Shown: piece by piece, positions 50,425-59,087 of the stretch
How the letters are laid out: each line of letters begins with the position of its first letter
How positions within the stretch are numbered: the first letter of the stretch is position 1
From: Panacagrimonas sp052387695
GTDB lineage: Bacteria; Pseudomonadota; Gammaproteobacteria; Nevskiales; Nevskiaceae
Reading direction: 5' to 3'
DNA: 64,000 nt
NCBI GenBank assembly: GCA_052387695.1
Contig: JBQTIX010000082.1
Span: 1-64,000, forward strand
Notes under the pieces: model-generated
What the model was told of the DNA's origin: nothing
The model's input: the letters and a program-made list of their open reading frames with translations, nothing else
The model's database searches: none
Position numbers and translations under genes: made by a program

Positions 50425-51768
50425 ATGATCAAAGCCGTCGCGGTAAGCGTTCTTCTTCTGACCGTGCCGCTGGCCTTGGCCAAGGTCGCCCCGGACGAGG
50501 CCGCCAGGCTCGGCGCCGAACTGACGCCCATCGGCGCCGAAAAAGCCGGCAACAAGGACGGCACCATCCCGGCCTGGGCGCCGGAGAAGCAACGCGGCTC
50601 CACCAAGGGCGAGTACCCCAGCAACCCGGCGATCGACAGCGAAAAACCGCTGTACACGATCACCAAGGCCAACATGGCCGAGCACGCGCAACGGCTCACC
50701 GAAGGGCACAAGTACCTGCTCAACACCTACGACAGCTACAAGATGAACGTGTACCCGACCCATCGCACGATCGCGTGGCCGGAATACATCTACAAGGCCA
50801 CTGCGAAGAACGCGGTCGAGTGCGAACTGATCGGCGTGGACAACCCCGACCACTGCAACGTCGGCTTCCCGTACCCGATTCCGAAATCCGGCGCCGAGCC
50901 GATCTGGAACCATCGCCTCAAGTACCGCAACGAGGCGGCGCGGCGCTACAACAACCAGATGATCGTGCAGTCCTCGGGCGACTACCAGTTCACGCGCGTG
51001 GTCGAGGAGGTCAAGTTCCACTACTGGTCCGAGAAAAACCCGGTGCCGCTGAACAAGGACTCCGGTCTGTTCCTCAAATACTTCTCGCTGATCACCGATC
51101 CGCCGCGCCTGGCCGGCACCATGGTGCTGGTGCACGAGCGCGCCGGCGCCGGCGCCGAGGGTCGCCAGGCCTGGCTGTATTCGCCGGCGCTCAAGCGCAT
51201 CCGTCGCGCGCCGGCGGTGTGCTGCGACAACCCGGCCGAGGGCACGGACGGCCACCAGTTCTACGACCAGATCGACATGTTCAACGGCATTCTCGATCGC
51301 TACACCTGGAAGATCGTCGGCAAGAAGGAGATGCTGATCCCCAACAACTCCAATTTCATCGCCAGCCCCAAGGTCAAGTACAAGGATCTGGCCAAGCCCA
51401 AGCACCTCAACCAGGACCTGCCGCGCTACGAGCTGCATCGGGTCTGGGTGATCGAGGCCAACGTGCGGGAAGGCACCAGCCACACCTTCGCCAAGCGCCG
51501 TTTCTACATCGACGAGGATGGCTGGCAGATCGCCGCCGTGGATTGCTACGACGCGCAGGGCGGGCTGTTCCGCTTCCAGGAGGGTCACGTCGTGACCCTT
51601 TACAACGTGCTCGGTTCCGGCACCCTGCCCGAGGTGATCTATCACTTCGATTCAGGCCGCTACTTCATCACCGCCCTGGCCAACGAGGAATCGGCCAACG
51701 ACTACACGGTCAGCTACGACGAAAGCTACTTCGACCCGACTTCGGTGCAGAAGCGCGCGACGAAGTAG
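50425..51768 (+). CDS. DUF1329 family periplasmic protein
   Basis: 447 residues with signal peptide MIKAVAVSVLLLTVPLALAK. The body is characteristic of DUF1329: PDEAARLGAELTPIGAEKAG, GTIPAWAPEK, EGRQAWLYSPALKRIRRAP, DQIDMFNGILDRYTWKIVGK and RRFYIDEDGWQIAAVDCYDA, each given in part. The fold resembles LolA/LolB-type lipoprotein carriers, so a periplasmic hydrophobic ligand is plausible. AGGAG stands 8 nt before the ATG at 50425. It follows the DUF1302 gene in the same transcript. Members frequently pair with RND/MMPL exporters; an RND system is encoded convergently just beyond. Confidence 0.9.
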   Translation: MIKAVAVSVLLLTVPLALAKVAPDEAARLGAELTPIGAEKAGNKDGTIPAWAPEKQRGSTKGEYPSNPAIDSEKPLYTITKANMAEHAQRLTEGHKYLLNTYDSYKMNVYPTHRTIAWPEYIYKATAKNAVECELIGVDNPDHCNVGFPYPIPKSGAEPIWNHRLKYRNEAARRYNNQMIVQSSGDYQFTRVVEEVKFHYWSEKNPVPLNKDSGLFLKYFSLITDPPRLAGTMVLVHERAGAGAEGRQAWLYSPALKRIRRAPAVCCDNPAEGTDGHQFYDQIDMFNGILDRYTWKIVGKKEMLIPNNSNFIASPKVKYKDLAKPKHLNQDLPRYELHRVWVIEANVREGTSHTFAKRRFYIDEDGWQIAAVDCYDAQGGLFRFQEGHVVTLYNVLGSGTLPEVIYHFDSGRYFITALANEESANDYTVSYDESYFDPTSVQKRATK

Positions 51769-51774
51769 CCGGTT

Positions 51775-51914
51775 GCAGGTCGGTTCAAGTCCGCGGCTTC
51801 ATGTGGACGGAACGGACGTGCGACCTCCGTAGCGAAAGCGAAAGACACGCCCGGTCTCCCATCGGCGCACGTCGGCTCCGCCCGCGAAAAGCACGCGGGC
51901 TTGAGCCGACCTAC
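51775..51914. repeat. Family A palindromic repeat with enlarged middle
   Basis: GCAGGTCGGTTCAAGTCCGC...GAGCCGACCTAC, with about 60 bp between the two hairpin halves. It separates the convergent DUF1329 and RND genes. Confidence 0.8.
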
Positions 51915-51942
51915 GGTTCCTGCGCCGCGCCCGTTCGCTGGC

Positions 51943-54900
51943 CTACGAGACCGCGTGAACGACACCGGCACTGGCGCGGGATGAAGACGCGTGATCGCGG
52001 CCGAGGTAGATGTACATCGCCGGCACCACGAACAGCGTGAACAGGGTCCCGATGGTCATGCCGGCCACGATCACCAGGCCCATGCAGAAACGCGCCGAGG
52101 CCCCAGGGCCCGAGGCGATCAGCAAGGGGATCATGGCGACCACCAGGGCGGCAGTGGTCATCAGCACCGGCCGCAGACGGATGCTGGTCGCCTCCTCGAT
52201 CGCCTCGCGCCTGGCCAGGCCGGTTTCCTGGAGCTTGTTGGCGAACTCGACGATGAGAATCCCGTGCTTGGTGATGACGCCGACCAGGGTCAGCAGGCCG
52301 ACCTGCGTGTAAAGGTTCAAGGTCATGCCGGGAAAGGCCGTGAGCCCCATCTCGGTGGTCATGTTGAAGATGTTCAGGAACAGCAGGGCGCCGCAGATCG
52401 ACATCGGCACGCTGACCAGCATGATGATCGGGTCGGTGAAGGACTCGAACTGCGCGGCCAAAACCAGATAGATGACGATCAGGGCGAACGCGAAGGTGGC
52501 CAGCAGCGCCGAACCCTCCTGCTTGAACTGGCGCGCAGTGCCGGTGTAATCCAGCGTCACGTCGGGCGGCAGCACTTCCGCGGCGATCTTCTCCAGCTCG
52601 GCCAGCGCCTCGCCCAGGCTGATGCCGGGACGCTGCGCTCCCAGGATCGGGCTGCCGTTGAGCTGCTGGGCGTGGATGCGCGAGCGCGGCGTGACCTGTT
52701 CGCGGATGTGCACCAGAGTGGAGATCTGCACCAGCGTGCCGTCGCGCGCGCGGGTGTAGAAATTCTCCAGCTGCTTCGGATCGAGGCGCTCGTCGCGGGT
52801 CACCTGCTGGATCACCTTGTAGCTGCGGCTATCGAAGCTGAAGCGGTTGACCTCGCCGCCGGACAGCGCCGCCGACAGGTCCGCGCCCAGCCGCGCCATG
52901 TCCACGCCCATCAGTGCAGCCTTGTCCCGGTCGATCTCGACCACCGCGTTGGGCAGGTTGATGCGCAAGTTGGGGATCAGGAAGATGAATTTCTTGGTCG
53001 CCATGGCGCGGCCGATGAGCTCGTTGCTCAGGTCCACCAGTTCCTCCGGCGGGCGGGTGGACTTGAGCGTGATCTCCACCGGGAAGCCCTGGCCCGGCGA
53101 GGGCAGGGCCGGCGGCTGGAACACGGTGACTCTCAGGCCGGCGCTGTCGCCAGTCTTCTGCTGGATCTCCTGCAGCACCGCTGAGGACGGGCGCTCGCGC
53201 TCGGCCCAGGGCGTGGTGATCACGCCGACGAAGCCGGTGTTGGTCTCCGGCGTGAAGGCGGCGATGAAGGAGAAGAACTGCTGGATGTCCGGCGTGTTGC
53301 GGACCACTTCCACCATCGGCTTCAGGTACTGCTCGGTGTACTCGCGCGTGGCGTAGTTGTCCGCTTCCAGGAACATGCCGAAGAAGCCGGCGTCTTCCTC
53401 CGGCACCAGCTCCGGCGGCAGGCCGCGGAACAGGAAGTAGCAGGAGCCGAGCACGATCAGGCCGAACACGCCGATCACGTGGTGGGTGTTCAGCGCACCG
53501 TGCAGGCGGCGCTTGTAGGACTGGCGCAGGCGATCGAACTGGCGGTCCAGCCACAGCGCGAGCCGGTTGGTCTCCGCGTTCTCGCCGTGGGTGGGTTTGA
53601 TGATGCGCGAGCACATCATCGGCGTGAGCGTGAGCGCGACGACGCCGGAGATCACCACCGCGCCGGCCAGGGTGAACGCGAACTCGGTGAACAGCTTGCC
53701 GGTCAGGCCGGTGAGAAAGCCGATCGGCGCGTACACCGCGACCAGGGTGATGGTCATGGCGATCACCGGGCCCACCAGTTCGCGCGCACCCTTGAGCGCG
53801 GCGTCGACGGGCTTGAGGCCGTCCTCGATGTGCCGGTGGATGTTCTCCAGCACGATGATGGCGTCGTCCACCACCATGCCGATGGCCAGCACCATCGCCA
53901 GCAGGGTCAGCAGGTTGATGGTGAAGCCGAGCACGAACATCAGGAACAGCGCGCCGACCAGGGACAGCGGCACGGTCAGCGCCGGGATCAGCGCGCTGCG
54001 CACCGAGCCGAGGAACAGGAAGATCACCACGACCACGATCAGCACGGCTTCGATCAGGGTCTTCTGGACTTCGCTGATGGCCTCGCGGATGTAGGTGGTC
54101 GCGTCGTAGGCGATCTCGGTATAGACGCCTTCCGGCAGGCGCGCCTCGATGCCCTCCATCGCGGCAAGCACGCGGGTGATGGTGTCCAGCGCATTGGCGT
54201 CCGGCCGCGTCTTGATAGCCAGGAACACCGCCGGCTTGCCCTTGTAGTTGGAGCTGCGCTCGTAGGTTTCCGCGCCCAGGCTGACATCGGCGACGTCGCC
54301 CAGGCGCACCACGCCGGTCTCGCCGGACTTGATGACCAGCTGGCGGAACTCCTCCGGCGTGCGCAGCTCGGTGCGCGCGGTGAGCGAGATCTTGATGAAG
54401 GCGCCCATGGTCTCGCCGAGCGCGGACAGAAAATTCTGCTTGCGCAGCGCGTCCTGCACTTCGCCCGCGGTGATGTTGTGCGCCACCAGCCGGTCGGATT
54501 TCAGCCACACCCGGATCGCGAAAATCTGCTGGCCGAAGTAGGGCACTTTCTGCACGCCGTCGAGCGTGGCCAGTTCCGGCTCGACCACGCGCGACAGGTA
54601 ATCAGTGAGCTGCGCCACGTCCAGACTGTCGGACCAGAACGAGATGTACATCGGCAGCTTCTGCTCGGCGTCCACCACCTCGATGATCGGGTCCTCGGCG
54701 CCCTCCGGCATCTGGTTGCGCAGCTTGTCGACCTTGGACGAGATCTCGGTCAGGGCCTGGTCCGGCTCGCGGTCGGGGCGCAGGAACGCGCTGATCAGCG
54801 AGCTGCCCTTGGTGGTGGTGGAGGTCAGAAAATCGATGCCCTCGGCGCTGGCGATCTCGCGCTCCATCGGCGTGGTGATGAAACCCTCCATCAGCTCCGG

Positions 54901-55065
54901 GTCGGCGCCTGGATAGAACACCTGCACATTGACCTGGGCGTTCTGCAGCACCGGGTATTCGCGCACCGAGAGTTCCTGCGCGGCACGCAGGCCGAGCAGC
55001 AGGATTACCAGGCTCACCACCGTGGCCAGGACGGGGCGTTTGATGAAGATGTCGGTGAAGTGCAT
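51943..55065 (-). CDS. RND efflux pump inner-membrane permease (HAE-1/AcrB-like)
   Basis: A 1040-residue proton-driven multidrug exporter. It begins MHFTDIFIKRPVLATVVSLV with the usual first helix and has 12 membrane segments in two repeats. Charged relay residues sit in LLTLLAMVLAIGMVVDDAIIV (Asp pair in helix 4). Porter-domain motifs include FYPGADPELMEGFITTPMER and GDVADVSLGAETYERSSNYK. The ATG at 55065 follows GGAG by about 8 nt. It is the last gene of a tetR-OMF-MFP-RND operon and lies 203 bp after the MFP gene; that gap holds a large inverted repeat. Drug range cannot be told. Confidence 0.95.
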   Translation of the reverse strand: MHFTDIFIKRPVLATVVSLVILLLGLRAAQELSVREYPVLQNAQVNVQVFYPGADPELMEGFITTPMEREIASAEGIDFLTSTTTKGSSLISAFLRPDREPDQALTEISSKVDKLRNQMPEGAEDPIIEVVDAEQKLPMYISFWSDSLDVAQLTDYLSRVVEPELATLDGVQKVPYFGQQIFAIRVWLKSDRLVAHNITAGEVQDALRKQNFLSALGETMGAFIKISLTARTELRTPEEFRQLVIKSGETGVVRLGDVADVSLGAETYERSSNYKGKPAVFLAIKTRPDANALDTITRVLAAMEGIEARLPEGVYTEIAYDATTYIREAISEVQKTLIEAVLIVVVVIFLFLGSVRSALIPALTVPLSLVGALFLMFVLGFTINLLTLLAMVLAIGMVVDDAIIVLENIHRHIEDGLKPVDAALKGARELVGPVIAMTITLVAVYAPIGFLTGLTGKLFTEFAFTLAGAVVISGVVALTLTPMMCSRIIKPTHGENAETNRLALWLDRQFDRLRQSYKRRLHGALNTHHVIGVFGLIVLGSCYFLFRGLPPELVPEEDAGFFGMFLEADNYATREYTEQYLKPMVEVVRNTPDIQQFFSFIAAFTPETNTGFVGVITTPWAERERPSSAVLQEIQQKTGDSAGLRVTVFQPPALPSPGQGFPVEITLKSTRPPEELVDLSNELIGRAMATKKFIFLIPNLRINLPNAVVEIDRDKAALMGVDMARLGADLSAALSGGEVNRFSFDSRSYKVIQQVTRDERLDPKQLENFYTRARDGTLVQISTLVHIREQVTPRSRIHAQQLNGSPILGAQRPGISLGEALAELEKIAAEVLPPDVTLDYTGTARQFKQEGSALLATFAFALIVIYLVLAAQFESFTDPIIMLVSVPMSICGALLFLNIFNMTTEMGLTAFPGMTLNLYTQVGLLTLVGVITKHGILIVEFANKLQETGLARREAIEEATSIRLRPVLMTTAALVVAMIPLLIASGPGASARFCMGLVIVAGMTIGTLFTLFVVPAMYIYLGRDHASSSRASAGVVHAVS

Positions 55066-55115
55066 GGCTGTGTCTCCGGAATCTGAGTGCCTATTTCCTA
55101 GGTACCGATTTTTCT

Positions 55116-55243
55116 GCCGCGGATTACGCGGATGAACGCGGATCGAAACCTGTAAGCCGTGGTGCGGGAGGGCAGGACGATCCCCACGCAATGCGGAACA
55201 GGCCCAGGTTTTTTAATCCGCGTTCATCCGCGTAATCCGTGGC
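55116..55243. repeat. Large inverted repeat between MFP and RND genes
   Basis: GCCGCGGATTACGCGGATGA... (28 nt from 55116) is repeated inverted at 55216-55243 with a single mismatch, 72 bp between the arms. The arm belongs to the ATCCGCGTTCATCCGCGTAA family dispersed in many proteobacterial genomes. It lies inside an operon and could attenuate RND expression relative to the upstream genes. Confidence 0.8.
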
Positions 55244-55268
55244 CAAAACCTCTTTCGTCCAAGGCTTC

Positions 55269-56432
55269 TCACCCCTGCGTCGGCTTCGGTTCCATCTCGC
55301 CCTGCGGCAGATTCTGATTGTTGACGATCACCGGGTAGCCGTTGCTGAGCTTGAGCAGGCCGGAGGTCGCGACCTGTTCGCCCGCCGCCAGGCCCGATTC
55401 GATGGCGACGAAATCGCCGCGCACCGTGCCAACCTGCACGAAGCGCTGCACCACTTCGAACTCGGCCGGCGCTGGGGTGCCGGGTGCGGCGGGCGCCGTG
55501 GAAGCCTGGGGATCGGCCTTCCTATTCTGCAACACGAATACCGCAGTGCCGTAGGCGCTGAAGTCGAGCGCGGTGCGCGGGATCACCACCACCTGCTTCT
55601 GCGCCGGCAGGCCCAGGCGGATGCGGCCGAACTGGCCGGGACGCAGCGCGCCGTCCGGGTTGGGCAGGCGCGCGCGTACCTTGAAATTGCGCGTCGCCGC
55701 GTCGACCTGCGGCTCCAGCGCCAGCACCTCACCGCTGAAAGCGCGGTCGGGATAGGCTTCGCTGCTGACCGTCACCTTGAAGCCGGGCGAGACCTTGCCC
55801 AGGTGCTGCTCCGGCAGGTCGAAATCCACGTCGATCGGGTCCAGGGTCTGCAAGGTCACGATAGGGCTGCCGACCGCCAGAAACTGGCCGACATTGATCT
55901 GGCGGATGCCCAGCGTGCCGGCGAACGGCGCGCGGATGTCCTTCTGCGCCAGCATCGCGCGCTGCGCGTCGGCGGCGGCCTTGGCGGCGTTGGCCTCGCT
56001 CATCGCGGCATCGACATCGGACTTTGAGATCGCCTCCAGGCCGAACAGCTTCTGCCGTCGTCCGAGATTGATGTTTGCCAGTTCCGCCTGCGCTTCGAGC
56101 TTGGCCAGTTCGGCACGCTGGTTGGCGGAATCCAGCTGCGCCAGCAGCGCGCCTTTGGCCACGGTCTGGCCGGACTCGAAGTGCAGGGCGGTGACGATGC
56201 CCGCGGCCTCGGTGGTGATGGCCGCGCCATTGACCGCGATCAGCGTGCCGGGTGCGTCCAGCTCGGTCTGCCAGGCCTGCTGTTCGGCCACGCCGGTGCT
56301 GATGGTGGCAGGCGGGAGGGGCATGTTGTCGAAATAGGCGTCCATGCCCTTCTTGCCCATCGCCTTCATGCCGAAGATGCCGCCGAAGACGACCGCGCAC
56401 AGCAACAACATGATGAGCATCCGGAGTTTCAT
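55269..56432 (-). CDS. RND efflux periplasmic adaptor (MFP) subunit
   Basis: A 387-residue membrane-fusion protein. One N-terminal membrane helix (MLIMLLLCAVVFGGIFGM) is followed by the lipoyl-like half-motif GTLIAVNGAAITTEAAGIVT, a coiled-coil hairpin (NQRAELAKLEAQAELANINL...), the returning lipoyl half KDIRAPFAGTLGIRQINVGQ and beta-barrel/proximal domains (DVDFDLPEQHLGKVSPGFKV). It bridges the RND pump and the outer-membrane channel. The start lies 27 nt after the OMF gene stop, in the same operon. Confidence 0.93.
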   Translation of the reverse strand: MKLRMLIMLLLCAVVFGGIFGMKAMGKKGMDAYFDNMPLPPATISTGVAEQQAWQTELDAPGTLIAVNGAAITTEAAGIVTALHFESGQTVAKGALLAQLDSANQRAELAKLEAQAELANINLGRRQKLFGLEAISKSDVDAAMSEANAAKAAADAQRAMLAQKDIRAPFAGTLGIRQINVGQFLAVGSPIVTLQTLDPIDVDFDLPEQHLGKVSPGFKVTVSSEAYPDRAFSGEVLALEPQVDAATRNFKVRARLPNPDGALRPGQFGRIRLGLPAQKQVVVIPRTALDFSAYGTAVFVLQNRKADPQASTAPAAPGTPAPAEFEVVQRFVQVGTVRGDFVAIESGLAAGEQVATSGLLKLSNGYPVIVNNQNLPQGEMEPKPTQG

Positions 56433-56459
56433 GATTGATTTTCCGTGGGCGGTGTCGAT

Positions 56460-57785
56460 TCAGCGAGGCGTGAACAAGGGGTCGGCCGCGCGCACCAGCA
56501 TCTCGGCGGTCAGGTGGCCGGTGGTGGCGTTGAGGATGAGCAGGCGGATCAGCAGGTTGTAGCCGGACTCGTTGCGGCTGCGCCGCGCCTGCACCACGCG
56601 GCTCTTGGCGTCGAGCACGTCGGTGATGGTGCGGGTGCCGGCGTCATAGCCCGCCTGCGCCGCGGCTTGGGCGAGGGTCGCGGATTCCAGCACGCGACGG
56701 TAGGCCCGCTCCTCGGCACGCGCGGTCTCCACGTCGCGGAACTGGGTGCGCACGGCGCGTTCGGTTTCCAGGTTCAGGCGCCTGAGATCGGCCTCGGCTT
56801 CGCGTATGCGCGCCTCCGCCTCGCGCACGCGGCTGCGGTTGAGGCCGCCGGCGTAGAGCGGGATGCTGATTTCCACGCTGATGCGGGCATCGTTCAGGCG
56901 ACTGCCGACGACGTCGAACTCCTTGCTGTCGTCGCGGCCGATCTCGCCGACCAGGTCGGCGCTGGGCAGGGCCTCGGCGCGGCGGCTGACCAGGTTGGCC
57001 TGGGCCAGTTGCAGGCGGTGCCGGGCATCCGTCAGCGCCGCGGCACTGCCGAGCGCAATCTTCTGCCAGCTCTCCACGTCGGCCGGCACCAGCGGCGGAT
57101 AGGGCGGGTCTTCGCGCAGTGTCGGCAGGGGCGAGCGGTCATAGCCGGTGACTTCCTGCAGCGCGTCGCGCGCGTTTTCCTGCGCCGCACGGGCGGACAC
57201 CAGCTGGGCCTGGGCCAGGTCGTCGCGTGCCTGCGCTTCCTTCAGATCGGTGCCGGGAACCAGTTCGACCTCGTAGCGCTTGCGCGTGTCGGCCAGCGAC
57301 TCGCGTACCGCGCGCGCCTCGCTCTCGGCCTGATCGACGGTGTCCTCGGCCAGCAGGGTATCCAGGTAACGCAGCGCGATCCGCGCCAGGAACTGCCGCC
57401 CTCGCTCCTCCTGGCGCGATACGGCCATCTCGTCGCGCACGTCGGCGCGCTCGCCGCGCGCCGACCAGTCCAGTCGCAGCAGCGCCTGGCGCGCGCGCAG
57501 ATAGCCGGACCAGGAAGGGTACTGGTCCTTGGCGTTGCCAAAGCCGAGATCGTAGTCGGACCGGCTATAGCTGCCGGTGGCCTCGAACGACAGCGCCGGG
57601 CGCAGGGCCGCACGCTCCTGCTCGCCGAGCTGGGCTTCGGCATCGCGCTGGGCGTAGCCCAGCGGTACCGTGGAGTCCTGTTCCAGGGCGCGCTGAAAGG
57701 CCTCGCCCAGGGTCATCGCCTGGGCCGAAGCGCTGCTCGTCAACGCGCCGAGGAGCAGGGCGAAGACGGAGGTTCTAGCGCGCAT
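56460..57785 (-). CDS. TolC-family outer-membrane efflux protein
   Basis: A 441-residue OMF trimer subunit with signal peptide MRARTSVFALLLGALTSSAS. Two homologous halves of alternating helices and barrel strands are visible: MTLGEAFQRALEQDSTVPLG at the start of the mature part and LPSADLVGEIGRDDSKEFDV, VEISIPLYAGGLNRSRVREA, AGYDAGTRTITDVLDAKSRV in the second half. It is the exit duct for the RND system encoded downstream. The ATG at 57785 follows GAGG by 9 nt and overlaps the tetR stop by 11 nt; an ATG at 57794 is the alternative. Confidence 0.92.
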   Translation of the reverse strand: MRARTSVFALLLGALTSSASAQAMTLGEAFQRALEQDSTVPLGYAQRDAEAQLGEQERAALRPALSFEATGSYSRSDYDLGFGNAKDQYPSWSGYLRARQALLRLDWSARGERADVRDEMAVSRQEERGRQFLARIALRYLDTLLAEDTVDQAESEARAVRESLADTRKRYEVELVPGTDLKEAQARDDLAQAQLVSARAAQENARDALQEVTGYDRSPLPTLREDPPYPPLVPADVESWQKIALGSAAALTDARHRLQLAQANLVSRRAEALPSADLVGEIGRDDSKEFDVVGSRLNDARISVEISIPLYAGGLNRSRVREAEARIREAEADLRRLNLETERAVRTQFRDVETARAEERAYRRVLESATLAQAAAQAGYDAGTRTITDVLDAKSRVVQARRSRNESGYNLLIRLLILNATTGHLTAEMLVRAADPLFTPR

Positions 57786-58503
57786 TGCAGACATCCTCAA
57801 ACACCTCGTTTCGGATCTGCTCGATGAGCCGGTCGGTGGCACCGCGATCCGCCGGATCGGACAGCGGTTTCCAGCGGTAACCATCGAGCAGGGCCTGGAT
57901 GTGACGACACATCAGCGGATAGGGGTCGTGAACCGAGAAGTCTTCCATGATCCCTTCGGCATGCGCGTAGAAGTGGTAGCCGGAACACAGCGCCCACAGG
58001 CCGATGCCCATTTCCTGCGCGGTCTGGCCCTCGGGTTCCAGATCGCCCGCGCGACGCGCGTCCTCGACGATGCGCACCAGCACCTCCACCAGCGGGTCAT
58101 TGCCTTGCAGGAAGCCCTGCCGGCGCTCGGGCGAGGCCGCCTGCCAGGCCGCCTCGGACAGCGAATACTGAAAGACACGGAAATAGTCCGGATGCCGCCG
58201 CACGAAGATCATGTCGGCCACGCCGATGGCGAACATCCGATCACGCGACGGCGCCTGCCAGGCGGCGACACGGTCCAGCAGTTCCTGGTAATCGCCGAGC
58301 GCTCGGGTCAGCAGGGCCAGCAGCAGGTCTTCCTTGGACGCGAAGTGCAGGTACACGGTACCCACCGCGTATTCGGCCTTGGCGGCGATGCGCGCCATCT
58401 GCAGGTTCAACAGTCCGGATTCGCGGATCAGATCCAGGGCGTTATCGAGGAGCAAGTCCTCCCGTTCTGCAAACTCACGCTGCCGACGTTCTCGGGTCCC
58501 CAT
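57775..58503 (-). CDS. TetR-family repressor of the RND operon
   Basis: 242 residues. The N-terminal helix-turn-helix runs DLLLDNALDLIRESGLLNLQ, MARIAAKAEYAVGTVYLHFA and SKEDLLLALLTRALGDY, a textbook TetR domain. The C-terminal part is a helical ligand-binding domain. It is the first gene of the tetR-OMF-MFP-RND operon and overlaps the OMF gene by 11 nt, so it should repress its own operon and be released by an exported compound. A 19-bp palindrome at 58543-58561, 40 bp upstream of the start codon, is the likely operator. Confidence 0.92.
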   Translation of the reverse strand: MGTRERRQREFAEREDLLLDNALDLIRESGLLNLQMARIAAKAEYAVGTVYLHFASKEDLLLALLTRALGDYQELLDRVAAWQAPSRDRMFAIGVADMIFVRRHPDYFRVFQYSLSEAAWQAASPERRQGFLQGNDPLVEVLVRIVEDARRAGDLEPEGQTAQEMGIGLWALCSGYHFYAHAEGIMEDFSVHDPYPLMCRHIQALLDGYRWKPLSDPADRGATDRLIEQIRNEVFEDVCNAR

Positions 58504-58542
58504 CGGTCCAATGGTAGTACATAAAATGATTTGTTGGCCAAT

Positions 58543-58561
58543 ATATGAATATGATTCATAT
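58543..58561. promoter_or_regulatory. Probable TetR operator and promoter of the efflux operon
   Basis: ATATGAAT-ATG-ATTCATAT, perfect 8-bp arms. On the minus strand TTCATA within it, then 17 nt, then TTTTAT form a sigma-70-like promoter, so the palindrome overlaps the -35 element. This arrangement suits repression by the TetR protein encoded immediately downstream. Confidence 0.65.
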
Positions 58562-58701
58562 CACCTTGGCGAGACGGGTGGGCACGTGGTTGCGCGTCGC
58601 GAGAGAGGGGATTCCCCGGGGGCGGTAACTTGGGCGTCGCGCCTGCAAAAGTTTGTCGCGGGCCATGCCCGCGACCGTGTTCTCGAACCGGTGCAGGTCT
58701 C

Positions 58702-58866
58702 AAGGAAGGTCTGCACCGGTTCGATCCGGCTCGTAGGTCGGTTCAAGCCGAAGGCGGAACCGACGCTGCGCGCGCTCGACAAAGGGCGCCCGTCGGGTCC
58801 GCCCGCGAACGGCACGCGGGCTTGACCCGACCTACCCATGAATTCGGACCTGTGCAGAGCGTCCTT
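58702..58866. repeat. Composite family C element, copy 1 of a tandem pair
   Basis: Left end AAGGAAGGTCTGCACCGGTT and right end ACCTGTGCAGAGCGTCCTT form imperfect terminal inverted repeats of about 19 bp. The centre is a full family A repeat (58733-58835). Confidence 0.8.
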
Positions 58867-59032
58867 AAGGCAAGGTCTGCACCGGTTCGATCCGGCTCGT
58901 AGGTCGGTTCAAGCCGAAGGCGGAACCGACGCTGCGCGCCCTTGACAAAGGGCGCCCGTCGGGTCCGCCCGCGAACGGCACGCGGGCTCGACCCGACCTA
59001 CCCTTGAATTCAGACCTGTGCAGAGCGTCCTT
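58867..59032. repeat. Composite family C element, copy 2 of a tandem pair
   Basis: Head-to-tail duplicate of the preceding element, with a family A core at 58899-59001. A third, decayed left end (AAGGTCCGCAACCGGGATCC) follows at 59038, just before the end of the metalloprotease gene. Apart from these and the operator at 58543, the gap 58504-59087 shows no gene. Confidence 0.8.
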
Positions 59033-59087
59033 GACGAAGGTCCGCAACCGGGATCCGTATTCGGCGCCGCTTCTGGAGTGCCCCTCG

